From positions 62,001 to 126,000 of the forward strand of contig NZ_BSCT01000024.1 in the NCBI RefSeq assembly GCF_030159255.1: DNA of 64,000 nt, written 5' to 3'. The DNA is from Bradyrhizobium sp. SSBR45G (lineage in GTDB: Bacteria > Pseudomonadota > Alphaproteobacteria > Rhizobiales > Xanthobacteraceae). This document shows, in pieces, positions 1 through 7,757 of this stretch. Below the pieces are notes generated by a model. It was not told where the DNA came from. It did no database searches and saw only the letters and a list, made by a program, of their open reading frames with translations. Positions within the stretch are counted from its first letter, which is position 1. Each line of letters starts with the position of its first letter. Made by a program: the position numbers and the translations under genes.

Positions 1-758
1 GGCTTGTCCGGAAAGGCGTGCTTGTATTCGCGGCCGATCATCAGCTCGATCACCTCGGCGTCCGTCTTCGTGCCCGCGGCGAAGGTCGAGATCCGCCGGC
101 CGTTGCGGAACACACTGCAGTCGTCGGCGAGCTCGGCGATCTCGTGCATGCGGTGCGAGATATAGAGCAGCGCGAGACCTTCGCTCCGCAGCCGTTTCAG
201 CACCTCGAACACCTTGGTGACGTCGGACGCCGTCAGCGCCGATGTCGCCTCGTCGAGGATCAGGATCTTCGGCCGGCGCGACAGCGCTTTCGCGATCTCG
301 ACCATCTGCCGGCGCGACAGCGGCAGGTCCTTCACCAGGGCGCGTGGATGGATGTCGCCGGCGCCAGCGCGCTCCAGCGCGTCCTCGGCGATGCGGCGCT
401 GGGCGCGCCGGTCGATCATGCCGAGCCGCGTCGGCGGCCGAGAGATCATGATGTTGTCGGCGACCGACAGATCAGGGATCAGCGACAGCTCCTGGAAGAT
501 GCAGACGATCCCCGCATCGTTCGCCGCCGATGGATTGCCGAAGGCGACCTCGCGTCCCCCAAGCGTCATGCGGCCTTCGTCGGGTGCGACCACGCCGACC
601 ATCAGCTTGATGAGCGTCGATTTGCCGGCGCCATTCTCGCCGAGGATGGCGTGGATCCGGCCCGGGTGAACCGTGAGGTCCGCCCGGTCGAGAGCGATGA
701 CGCCGCCATAGCGCTTGGACAATCCCTCCGCGCGAAACAGCGGCTCGGCCGCGATCAT
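1..758 (-). CDS. Sugar ABC transporter ATP-binding protein (C-terminal part off the window)
   Basis: This is a cytoplasmic ATPase energising sugar import, of the RbsA/XylG/MglA type. Walker A GENGAGKST lies at residues 40-48, the Q-loop region reads CIFQELSLIPDLS, the signature is LSRRQ within DLPLSRRQMVEIAKAL, Walker B is ILILDEATSAL and the H-loop is YISHRM. LSRRQ instead of LSGGQ is a deviation also met in sugar ATPases. The ATG at 758 is the first start giving a normal N-terminus. The reading frame runs off the left edge, so whether a second nucleotide-binding domain follows cannot be seen. It lies 75 bases downstream of the binding-protein gene, presumably in the same operon. The sugar is unknown. 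Confidence 0.88.
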   Translation of the reverse strand, partial: MIAAEPLFRAEGLSKRYGGVIALDRADLTVHPGRIHAILGENGAGKSTLIKLMVGVVAPDEGRMTLGGREVAFGNPSAANDAGIVCIFQELSLIPDLSVADNIMISRPPTRLGMIDRRAQRRIAEDALERAGAGDIHPRALVKDLPLSRRQMVEIAKALSRRPKILILDEATSALTASDVTKVFEVLKRLRSEGLALLYISHRMHEIAELADDCSVFRNGRRISTFAAGTKTDAEVIELMIGREYKHAFPDK

Positions 759-833
759 GCTCGCTTCCTCGGTCGTTCGGCAACAAGACGGGCTGGCCGC
801 GAGCGGGCTCGCGACCAGTGATCACGTCGGGCG

Positions 834-1973
834 TTATTGATTTTCCTTCGACTGCCCCATGATCTCCTGCGCCGTGAAGTTGATGCCGCAGGTCGGGAAG
901 GCATTGCCGACGAAGAAATTGTCGGACTGGGACGGGAAGTAGTCCTGATCCTTCTTGAAGTTCGGATCCTCGACGACGGCGAGCGGCAGCTTGACCGATT
1001 GCGGCACCACCTTGCCTTCGAGGGCTGCGAGCGCGACCTTGATCGCGACCGCCACCTGCGCAGGACCGGTGCCGGCCGAGGAGCATTTCAGGCCTTCCGA
1101 CGCCTTGGCGGCGCAGAACTTGCGAAAGCCGTTCTCGGTCTCGCCGCCGAACGGCACCATCTTGTGCTTGGCGTCGAGCATGGCCTGCACGATGCCGGTG
1201 TCGCCGCCCTGGCCGGAGATCGCGTCGAACGGGCCGTTGGTGGCGATCGCGTCCGCCGTGGCCTTCTGCGCGACGCCGTCATCCCATTTGCCGACGACCT
1301 CGGTGACCTGCCACTTCTTGCCGGAGCCGTTGAGAACGGAGTGCAGTCCGTTGTGCCGGTCGGTATCGACGGACGTGCCGGCGACGCCGCGCACCTCCAG
1401 CACCTTGCCGCCGTCGGGCACGTTCTTGACCAGCCATCGCGCCCACAGCTCGCCGAGGCCCTTCTGGTCGACATTGACGTTGATCGCATCCTCGGTGGCG
1501 AGGATGTTGTCGAAGGCGACGAGGATCACGCCGGCCTGCTTGGCGCGCTTGATCACCGGGCCGAACGCCGTCGGGTTCTGGGCGTTGACGACGATGGCGT
1601 CATAGCCGGAGTCGATGAAGTTGTTGATCGCCGAGATCTGCGCAGGCACGTCCTCGCCGGTCGAGACGACCTTGAACTCCTTCAGCTTGGCCTTGACCTC
1701 GGGCTGCGCGGCGTAGGCCTTCGCGGTCTGGATCATCTGGATGCGCCAGGTGTTGGCGATGTAGCCATTGGCCAGGGCGATGCGGTAGGGGCCCTTCTTG
1801 GCGGGAAATTTGAAGAACTTGGTGTCGCCGGTCCAGGGCACCATGCATTCGGGCTCGGCCGCTGGCCCCTTGACCAATTCGGGTTCTGCCAGCGCCTTGC
1901 CGGCGAAGGCCGAGAGCAGCACCAGGGATGCGCAGGTAGCAAGGCATCGCGCCTTCATCGACTTGGAAGACAT
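834..1973 (-). CDS. Periplasmic sugar-binding protein of an ABC transporter (RbsB/XylF-like)
   Basis: This is a type I periplasmic binding protein (Peripla_BP_4 fold) that captures a sugar for the neighbouring ATPase and an unseen permease. A Sec signal peptide begins MSSKSMKARCLATCA and ends around KALA, followed by a mature domain of about 350 residues. Fold landmarks are the first beta-strand YRIALANGYIANTWR, the segment YDAIVVNAQNPTAF and the ISGQGGDTGIVQAM region. The ATG at 1973 was chosen over an in-frame start 14 codons upstream because a strong GGGGAGG ribosome site lies just before it and the signal peptide then starts correctly. Expression probably comes from the promoter at 2080-2108 under a LacI-type repressor. 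Confidence 0.9.
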   Translation of the reverse strand: MSSKSMKARCLATCASLVLLSAFAGKALAEPELVKGPAAEPECMVPWTGDTKFFKFPAKKGPYRIALANGYIANTWRIQMIQTAKAYAAQPEVKAKLKEFKVVSTGEDVPAQISAINNFIDSGYDAIVVNAQNPTAFGPVIKRAKQAGVILVAFDNILATEDAINVNVDQKGLGELWARWLVKNVPDGGKVLEVRGVAGTSVDTDRHNGLHSVLNGSGKKWQVTEVVGKWDDGVAQKATADAIATNGPFDAISGQGGDTGIVQAMLDAKHKMVPFGGETENGFRKFCAAKASEGLKCSSAGTGPAQVAVAIKVALAALEGKVVPQSVKLPLAVVEDPNFKKDQDYFPSQSDNFFVGNAFPTCGINFTAQEIMGQSKENQ

Positions 1974-2079
1974 TCGTGACCTCCCCAATTGTTGCAGCGC
2001 CAGTGATTGACGCATGTGCGAGACGCCTCACTTGTCTGCGGAGGTTGTTCGAGCATTGCTCGTCGTCTCGACGACTGCA

Positions 2080-2108
2080 GCGATAATGAGCAATGACAGC
2101 GCTGTCAA
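2080..2108 (-). promoter_or_regulatory. Sigma70-type promoter of the sugar ABC operon
   Basis: Read on the minus strand, a perfect -35 box TTGACA (2108-2103) is followed by a 17-base spacer and a -10 box TATCGC (2085-2080). It lies about 107 bases upstream of the binding-protein ATG at 1973. The match and spacing are good, but no transcript evidence is available. Confidence 0.6.
2094..2107. promoter_or_regulatory. LacI-family-type operator palindrome
   Basis: TGACAGCGCTGTCA is a perfect 14-base palindrome with the central CG typical of LacI-family operators. It covers most of the -35 box and the start of the spacer of the minus-strand promoter, the position expected for repression by steric exclusion. 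No LacI-type repressor gene lies in the window, so the regulator would be outside it. Confidence 0.6.
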
Positions 2109-2491
2109 TTACCGGCGCGCGGCTTTCGCCGGGCTGCTGACCTCCAAGGGCAACGCATAACGGAATGATCGGGCTGGTGTGTCTGAAACGTTGGACCCGT
2201 GCGTGTCTCGGGGATCGGCAATGTCAGCGCTACCAATGGCGGCATGCGCGCGGCGGCGCGACATCGGCTCGACCTCGCAAAATCTTTTGCGCCGCATCAA
2301 GGAAAATGAGACTGCCCGTCAAGGTCGCGCCCGACCATACGATCCGGCGCACCATGCCGTCAGCTAGCCTCCGCCGCTGATGGGGGCTCGGCTGCTTGCC
2401 AAAAACGGTGAGGCCTGCCGCCAACACGGCCAGCAACGACTGGCCGGCACAATGATGTGCTCCAGCTAGTGGGCGACAAGGGAGGAGTTCG
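2109..2491. other. Intergenic region between divergent sugar and Liv-type binding-protein genes
   Basis: I see no convincing gene here: the short reading frames lack ribosome sites and protein-like composition. It must hold the plus-strand promoter of the gene at 2492, but I could not find a convincing -35/-10 pair. A GGAGGAG ribosome site sits immediately before 2492. Confidence 0.5.
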
Positions 2492-3742
2492 ATGCACATG
2501 CGACGCGTGGGGTTCGCCGTGATCACGGCGCTTTTGCTGTCCGGCACGGCATACGCTCAAGAGAAGATCAAGGTCGGCGTCACCGCGACCCTCGAGGGCA
2601 CCTATACGGTCCTCGGCGAGGACGGCATGCGCGGCCATGTCACGGCGCTGAACGTGCTCGGCAAGAAGATCGGAGACAAGGAGCTGGAATTCGTCGTCGC
2701 CTCCACCGACGCCACGCCTGATTCCGCGGTACGCGCGGTTCGCAAGCTGATCGAGCAGGACAAGGTGCAGATCCTGCTGTCGCCGCTGTCCGGCGACGAA
2801 GGCATCGCCGTCAAGAACTTCGCCAAGACGCATCCCGAGTTGACCTTCGTCAATGCCGCGTCGGGCGCGCAGGAGACGACCTATGTCGACCCGGCGCCGA
2901 ACTTCTTCCGCTTCAACATGGACGGCGCACAATGGCAGGTCGGCCTCGGCAAATATGCCTTCGAGACCAAGGGCTATCGCAAGATCGCGACCGTCGGTGA
3001 GGACTATTCCTTCATTTATACCCAGGTGTTCGGCCTGGCCCTGGAATTCTGCGGCCTCGGCGGCAAGATCACCAGCCGGCAATGGGTGCCGCTTGGCACC
3101 AAGGATTTCGCGTCGGTGATCGCGGCGCTGCCCGATGACGTCGATGCGATCTATCTCGGCCTCGGCGGCGCCGACGCCGTTAACTTCCTCAATCAGTACC
3201 AGCAGGCCGGCGGCAAAGCGCATCTGATGGGCGGATCGATCATGATCGACCAGACCATCCTGTCGTCGAAGGGCAACGCCAAGAACGCCTTGATCGGAAC
3301 GATCGCCGCGTCCGGCCAGGCCGATACCTGGGAGGATCCGCGCTGGCAGAAGTTCGTGAAGGCCTATCAGGACTCGTTCCCGCCCGAAAAGCGCTTCCCG
3401 AGCCCGTCGCTGCTCGCCACCAACTACTATGGCTCGACCATGGCGTTGATCCTGGCGCTGCGCGAGGTCAATGGCGATCTGTCGGACAACCAGTCGAAGC
3501 TGAAGGCGGCTCTGGCCAAGATCGAGATCGATGCGCCCAATGGCAAGATCAAGCTCGACGCCAACCGCCAGGCGATCGGCACCAACTTCGTGACCGAGGT
3601 CGTCGACGACGGCAAGGGCGCGCTGTTCAGCAAGGTCGTGAAGGTCATTCCCGACGTCAACCAGACGCTGGGATACGACGCAGCCGTTTTCTCCAAGATC
3701 GGTCTGCCGAGCCGGACGGTGCCCGAATGTAAGAAATACTGA
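2492..3742 (+). CDS. Branched-chain amino acid-type ABC transporter substrate-binding protein
   Basis: This is a periplasmic binding protein of the LivJ/LivK class (Peripla_BP_6), 416 residues. A Sec signal peptide runs from MHMRRVGFAVITALLL to about residue 23, just after TAYAQ. The mature part opens with IKVGVTATLEGTYTVLGEDG, as in amide- and amino-acid-binding family members. The ATG at 2492 follows GGAGGAG at ideal spacing. It has no LivHMGF genes directly attached; these begin at 4885 beyond a regulator, and the protein very likely delivers substrate to that permease. The ligand may not be an amino acid, because the downstream genes are catabolic for a cyclic compound. A terminator-like hairpin follows. 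Confidence 0.9.
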   Translation: MHMRRVGFAVITALLLSGTAYAQEKIKVGVTATLEGTYTVLGEDGMRGHVTALNVLGKKIGDKELEFVVASTDATPDSAVRAVRKLIEQDKVQILLSPLSGDEGIAVKNFAKTHPELTFVNAASGAQETTYVDPAPNFFRFNMDGAQWQVGLGKYAFETKGYRKIATVGEDYSFIYTQVFGLALEFCGLGGKITSRQWVPLGTKDFASVIAALPDDVDAIYLGLGGADAVNFLNQYQQAGGKAHLMGGSIMIDQTILSSKGNAKNALIGTIAASGQADTWEDPRWQKFVKAYQDSFPPEKRFPSPSLLATNYYGSTMALILALREVNGDLSDNQSKLKAALAKIEIDAPNGKIKLDANRQAIGTNFVTEVVDDGKGALFSKVVKVIPDVNQTLGYDAAVFSKIGLPSRTVPECKKY

Positions 3743-3753
3743 CCTTTCGCCAG

Positions 3754-3807
3754 GACGCGACGCGGCTCGAGCTGGCTCGGGCCGCGTCGTCGCGTCTCTT
3801 GCTTTCT
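3754..3807 (+). terminator. Probable Rho-independent terminator after the binding protein
   Basis: A GC-rich stem pairs 3754-3766 with 3781-3796 (13 base pairs with a three-base bulge) and is followed by the T-rich stretch TCTTGCTTTCT. It lies 12 bases after the stop of the binding-protein gene and before the AraC-type regulator. Confidence 0.55.
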
Positions 3808-3862
3808 GCAAGGCAATGATCGACGTTGAAAACAAGCAAGAAGCCATTTCGGTGAGGAAGTG

Positions 3863-4684
3863 ATGAGTAGGGCGCTCGCCGTCTTTCATGCTCGCTTCGG
3901 CCGCGCGACGGTCTATCAGCTCAATCGGCCGTTCAACGTGCATGCCCATCGTGAGGGGCATCTGATCTTTCACGTCGGTGGAACTCCGGCCAACATCGAT
4001 GTCTGCGACCAGCGCCACGTGATCGGCGAGGAGACGATCGTCGCGGTCAATCCGTGGGAGCCGCACAATTTCGTGCCGAACGACGTCGACAATGGTGCGA
4101 TCTTCTTCGTGCTCTACGTCAATGCGGAGTGGTTTGCGCCGCCGGCCGCGCGCGAGCAGGGCCTGCGGTTCGGCCGGACCTGCTTCCGCCGGACCGCGGT
4201 GCTCGATCGCTGCATCCGTCGCACCGCAGCGCTGGTCTGTGGCGCGCCATCGCTCGGCTGTCTCGATGGCGAGCTGCGCCAGCTGATCGACAGCTGCTAC
4301 GAAGAAAGCTGGCGGGTGTCCGAGCTGGCGGAGCGGCCGTGCGCGGAAGTGACGGATTTTCGCGTTCGCAAGTGCATCAAGCTGATGTCCGACAGTCCAT
4401 GTGCGGAGATCGAGCTCGATGACATCGCCCGCGAGTCCGGACTGTCGCGGCCGCATTTCTATCGCCTGTTCCGCAGCCAGACCGGGGTGACGCCGAACCT
4501 CTATCTCAACACGCTGCTGATGGAACGGGCGCTGGATGCGCTGGTGGCGACGGAGTCGCCGATTGCTGATATCGGCTTCGATCTCGGCTTCTCCTCGCAG
4601 AGCGGGTTCACGCGCTTCTTTGCCGGCAATGTCGGCATGGCCCCGACCGACTATCGCCGCGCTGCAAAAGTGCTGCGCGCCTGA
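3863..4684 (+). CDS. AraC-family transcriptional regulator
   Basis: The 273-residue protein has an N-terminal cupin-like sensing half (HAHREGHLIFHVGGTPANI, then NPWEPHNF) and a C-terminal AraC double helix-turn-helix of about 100 residues. The first helix-turn-helix is IELDDIARESGLSRPHFYRL; the second contains SPIADIGFDLGFSSQSGFTR and ends in the family motif GMAPTDYRR. The ATG at 3863 is preferred over an overlapping GTG at 3860; GTGAGGAAG supplies the ribosome site. It sits between the binding protein and the Liv operon on the same strand and is the obvious candidate regulator of both. The effector is unknown but is presumably the imported substrate or a product of it. Confidence 0.9.
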   Translation: MSRALAVFHARFGRATVYQLNRPFNVHAHREGHLIFHVGGTPANIDVCDQRHVIGEETIVAVNPWEPHNFVPNDVDNGAIFFVLYVNAEWFAPPAAREQGLRFGRTCFRRTAVLDRCIRRTAALVCGAPSLGCLDGELRQLIDSCYEESWRVSELAERPCAEVTDFRVRKCIKLMSDSPCAEIELDDIARESGLSRPHFYRLFRSQTGVTPNLYLNTLLMERALDALVATESPIADIGFDLGFSSQSGFTRFFAGNVGMAPTDYRRAAKVLRA

Positions 4685-4798
4685 CGTGCTGCCGCGCATC
4701 GCGCGAAAAGAGACTGTCGATCAAACACGCGCTCCCGCCTGCCGCTAGTGTCGGCAGAACGCGATCCGGCAAAAGGATCCGACGAGGGAGGACGAGCG

Positions 4799-4888
4799 AT
4801 GGCCGGCAGACCCGGCGATCTTCGGCTGGATGCGCGACGCTGCTGCCGCGACGGAGCGGTGGTCCTCGTCATGAGGGGACACCGATGA
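4799..4888 (+). CDS. Possible 29-residue leader peptide coupled to livH
   Basis: This is a small reading frame with a clear GGGAGGACGAGCG ribosome site, starting at ATG 4799. Its TGA stop (4886-4888) overlaps the livH ATG (4885-4887) as ATGA. The predicted peptide starts MAGRPGDLRLDARR, then has two adjacent cysteines and a basic end. The overlap suggests translational coupling of livH to this frame. No homologue is known to me and it could be a chance frame in GC-rich DNA, so this is a low-confidence call resting on ribosome site and geometry only. Confidence 0.35.
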   Translation: MAGRPGDLRLDARRCCRDGAVVLVMRGHR

Positions 4889-5895
4889 GCCGCTTCATCG
4901 AGCGCCACCCGATCTGGTCTCTCGTCATTCTGCTGGCGATCGCGCTGCTGGCCTGGCTGATCATCGCGGTGTGGCCGCCGGGGCTGGAAGAGGCGATCGG
5001 GCGCAAGAAGGTGTTCCTGAGCGCGGTCTTCAACGGCATCACGCTGGGTGGACTCTATTTTCTGGTCGCCAGCGGATTCACGCTGATCTTCGGCCTGATG
5101 CGCAACGTCAATCTCGCGCATGGCTCGCTCTATCTGTTCGGCGGCTATGTCGGCTATGCCATCTCGGCCGCGACCGGCTCCTGGATCCTCGCCTTCATCG
5201 CCGCGTTCATCGTCGTCGCCGCCATCGGCATTCTGCTTCAGCTGCTGGTGTTCCGTCGCATGGAGGGGCAGGACCTCAGGCAGACCATGGTGACGATCGG
5301 GCTGTCGATCGTGTTCGCCGATCTCATGCTGTGGGCGTTTGGCGGCGACTTCTACCAGATCCAGACGCCGGCCTGGCTGATCGGGCCGGTGCAGCTGCCG
5401 CTGATCACCGCGATGAAATCGTCGGGCGAGGCGGTGTTCCTGCAATATCCGATGGTGCGGCTGGTGATCTTCTGCGCCTCGGTGGTGATCGGCGTCGTGA
5501 TGTGGCTGGCGCTGAACCGCACCCGGGTCGGGATGATCGTCCGCGCCGGTGTCGACGACCGCGAGATCCTGGCTGCGACCGGCGTGCAGATCCAGCTCGT
5601 GTTCGTGCTTGTGTTCGCGCTTGGCGCCGGGCTCGCCGGCATCGCCGGCGTCGTCGGCGGTACGTTCCAGTCGATCTCGCCCGGGGAGGACACCCGCTTC
5701 CTGCTGGCCTCGCTCGTCGTCGTCATCGTCGGCGGCATGGGATCGATCCCGGGCGCGGCGCTGGGCGCGGTCATCATCGGCCTCGCCGAGCAGCTCGGCT
5801 CGGTCTACATCCCGACCTATGCGATTGTCGTGACCTTCCTGATCATGGTGCTGGTGCTGGCGGTGCGGCCCCAGGGCCTGCTGGCGAGGCGATGA
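4885..5895 (+). CDS. livH: Liv-type ABC transporter permease LivH
   Basis: This 336-residue inner-membrane permease of the BPD_transp_2 class has about eight to nine hydrophobic helices. Family landmarks are GGLYFLVASGFTLIFGLMRNVNLAHGS near residue 55, GGLYFLVASGFTLI fixing the first conserved helix, and VIVGGMGSIPGAALGA near the C-terminus, the usual LivH coupling region. It forms the membrane channel with LivM, one base downstream. The start overlaps a possible leader peptide. It belongs to the region 3 operon, so its cargo may be an unusual carboxylate or amide rather than leucine. Confidence 0.93.
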   Translation: MSRFIERHPIWSLVILLAIALLAWLIIAVWPPGLEEAIGRKKVFLSAVFNGITLGGLYFLVASGFTLIFGLMRNVNLAHGSLYLFGGYVGYAISAATGSWILAFIAAFIVVAAIGILLQLLVFRRMEGQDLRQTMVTIGLSIVFADLMLWAFGGDFYQIQTPAWLIGPVQLPLITAMKSSGEAVFLQYPMVRLVIFCASVVIGVVMWLALNRTRVGMIVRAGVDDREILAATGVQIQLVFVLVFALGAGLAGIAGVVGGTFQSISPGEDTRFLLASLVVVIVGGMGSIPGAALGAVIIGLAEQLGSVYIPTYAIVVTFLIMVLVLAVRPQGLLARR

Positions 5896-5896
5896 G

Positions 5897-6982
5897 ATGT
5901 CGCTGATCCAGGAGGCACGGGCGCGGGAGGAGATGCTGGCGGGAAGCGTCGTGACGCAGCCAGCCGCCTGGTCGGTGACCGAGCAGCCCTGGGCCTGGGC
6001 GGTGGCGGCGCTGCTGCTGATCATGCCGCTGATTGCCAACGGCTTCTTCCTGATCGAGATCTTCGGCACGACCTTGATCCTCGGCACCATCGCGCTGAGC
6101 CTGATGTTCCTCGCCGGCTATGGCGGCATGGTCAGCCTGATGCAGCTGACGATCGCGGGTTTCGCCGGCTACATGGTCGCGGTGTTCGGCGTCAGCGGCA
6201 ACGCCAATATCAGCCTGGGCTGGCCATGGTGGCTGGCGACGCCGATGGCGCTGGTGCTCGCGGTGCTGTTCGGTACGCTCGGCGGCGCGCTGGCGGTGCG
6301 CACCGAGGGCATCTACACCATCATGATCACGCTCGCGATCGGCGCGGCGTTCTATTACTTCACCAACCAGAATTGGGCGATCTTCAACGGCCATACCGGC
6401 ATCAACACGATCGCGACGCCGCATTTTCTCGGCGTCGACTGGCGCATGGACATCGCGTTCTATTATCTGACGCTGGCGGTGGCGGCGCTGTGCTATTTTG
6501 CCGTGCTCTATCTGTCGCGCGCGCCGTTCGGCCTGGCGCTGCAGGGCGTGCGTGACAATCCCAGGCGCATGGCCGCGCTCGGCTTCAACGTCAATGCGCA
6601 CCGGATCGCCGCTTATGCCTTTGCGGCCCTGATCGCCGGGATGGCCGGCGTGCTGCAGGTCTGGAACTACCGGCAGATCTCGCCGGGCTCGGTGGCGGTC
6701 GAGCGCTGCATCGACATCCTGATCGTCGCCGTGGTCGGGGGCATCTCGCGGCCGGTGGGCCCCTATATCGGTGCCTTCATCTTCGTCATCCTGCGCACCT
6801 TCGCGCTCGACTTCCTGGTGAAGGTCGGGCTCGACGGCAACCGTTTCCGGCTGCTGATCGGGCTCGGCTTCCTCGCCATCGTGTTCTGGTCGTCCGACGG
6901 CGTCATCGGCCTGTATGAGCGCTGGCGCAAGCGGACCCGACAGGAGACGCGGCCGCCTGCGGGAGGTCATGGCCATGGATAG
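5897..6982 (+). CDS. livM: Liv-type ABC transporter permease LivM
   Basis: This is the second inner-membrane permease (BPD_transp_2), 361 residues, with a polar N-terminal leader of about 35 residues before the first helix. Landmarks are LAGYGGMVSLMQLTIAGFAG near residue 72, the coupling segment GVRDNPRRMAALGFNV, and VAVVGGISRPVGPYIGA. The ATG lies one base after the livH stop and its end overlaps the start of livG, so the permease and ATPase genes are translationally coupled. It pairs with LivH. Confidence 0.93.
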   Translation: MSLIQEARAREEMLAGSVVTQPAAWSVTEQPWAWAVAALLLIMPLIANGFFLIEIFGTTLILGTIALSLMFLAGYGGMVSLMQLTIAGFAGYMVAVFGVSGNANISLGWPWWLATPMALVLAVLFGTLGGALAVRTEGIYTIMITLAIGAAFYYFTNQNWAIFNGHTGINTIATPHFLGVDWRMDIAFYYLTLAVAALCYFAVLYLSRAPFGLALQGVRDNPRRMAALGFNVNAHRIAAYAFAALIAGMAGVLQVWNYRQISPGSVAVERCIDILIVAVVGGISRPVGPYIGAFIFVILRTFALDFLVKVGLDGNRFRLLIGLGFLAIVFWSSDGVIGLYERWRKRTRQETRPPAGGHGHG

Positions 6983-7757
6983 GGTCGCAGACCGGCTCTC
7001 GGCGCTTGGCTCGACGGCCGCCCTCGAGCTGCGCGGCGTGACGCGGATGTTCGGCGCGCTGGCGGCGCTCACCGACGTGACCATCACGGTGCGTCCCGGC
7101 GAGCGGCGCGCGGTGCTCGGCTCGAACGGCGCCGGCAAGACGACATTGTTCAACTGCGTCACCGGCGACTTCCTGCCGACATCGGGCACCATCCGCTTCT
7201 TCGGCGAGGACATCACCGCCTTTCCACCGCATGAGCGGATCCGCCGCGGGCTGCGCCGGACCTACCAGATCTCGGCGCTGTTCCTCGGCCTCACGGTGCG
7301 TGACAACGTCTATCTGGCCTGCCGCGGCGTCTCGCGGGCGCGCTTCTCGATGCTGCGTCCTGGTGTCAACGACGCGCTGATGCAGGCGACCGAGCGGCTG
7401 ATCGAGGCGGTGCATCTGACGTCGGTGCGCGATCAGCTGGTGTCGGAGCTCGCCCACGGCCAGCAGCGCCAGCTCGAGATCGCGCTGGCGCTCGCCGGCG
7501 CGCCGCGCTTCATCCTGTTCGACGAGCCGGCCGCCGGCCTGTCGCCGACCGAGCGGCGCGAACTGGTCGCGATCCTGACGTCGCTGCCGCCGCATATCGG
7601 CTACATCATCATCGAGCACGACATGGACGTGGCGCTGCGCGTCGTCGAGAGCGTGACGATGATGCACAACGGCCGCATCTTCAAGGAGGGCGCGCCGCAC
7701 GAGATCGAGTCCGATCCCGAGGTGCAGGAGCTCTATCTTGGAGGCGGCCATGAATGA
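6975..7757 (+). CDS. livG: Liv-type ABC transporter ATP-binding protein LivG
   Basis: This is a cytoplasmic ATPase of 260 residues. Walker A GSNGAGKTT is followed by the LivG-type sequence LFNCVTGDFLPTSG; the Q-loop region is RRTYQISALFLGLTVRDNV, the signature is ELAHGQQRQLEIALAL (degenerate, AHGQQ), Walker B is FILFDEPAAGLSP and the switch is YIIIEHDMD. The ATG at 6975 lies eight bases after GGGAGG and was chosen over the ATG at 6969, which is too close to it. It overlaps livM at its start and the LivF fusion at its end. Confidence 0.92.
   Translation: MDRVADRLSALGSTAALELRGVTRMFGALAALTDVTITVRPGERRAVLGSNGAGKTTLFNCVTGDFLPTSGTIRFFGEDITAFPPHERIRRGLRRTYQISALFLGLTVRDNVYLACRGVSRARFSMLRPGVNDALMQATERLIEAVHLTSVRDQLVSELAHGQQRQLEIALALAGAPRFILFDEPAAGLSPTERRELVAILTSLPPHIGYIIIEHDMDVALRVVESVTMMHNGRIFKEGAPHEIESDPEVQELYLGGGHE

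Noticed and set aside
2440..2465. A sigma54 promoter (GG...GC) upstream of the Liv-type binding protein
   Set aside because: The GG and GC pairs are 11 or 15 bases apart in place of the required 10, and the flanking consensus is poor.
2360..4699. A 779-codon minus-strand frame opposite the binding protein and AraC gene
   Set aside because: Composition is rich in Arg, His, Asp and Leu as expected for a reverse-strand shadow, and two recognisable plus-strand proteins cover it.
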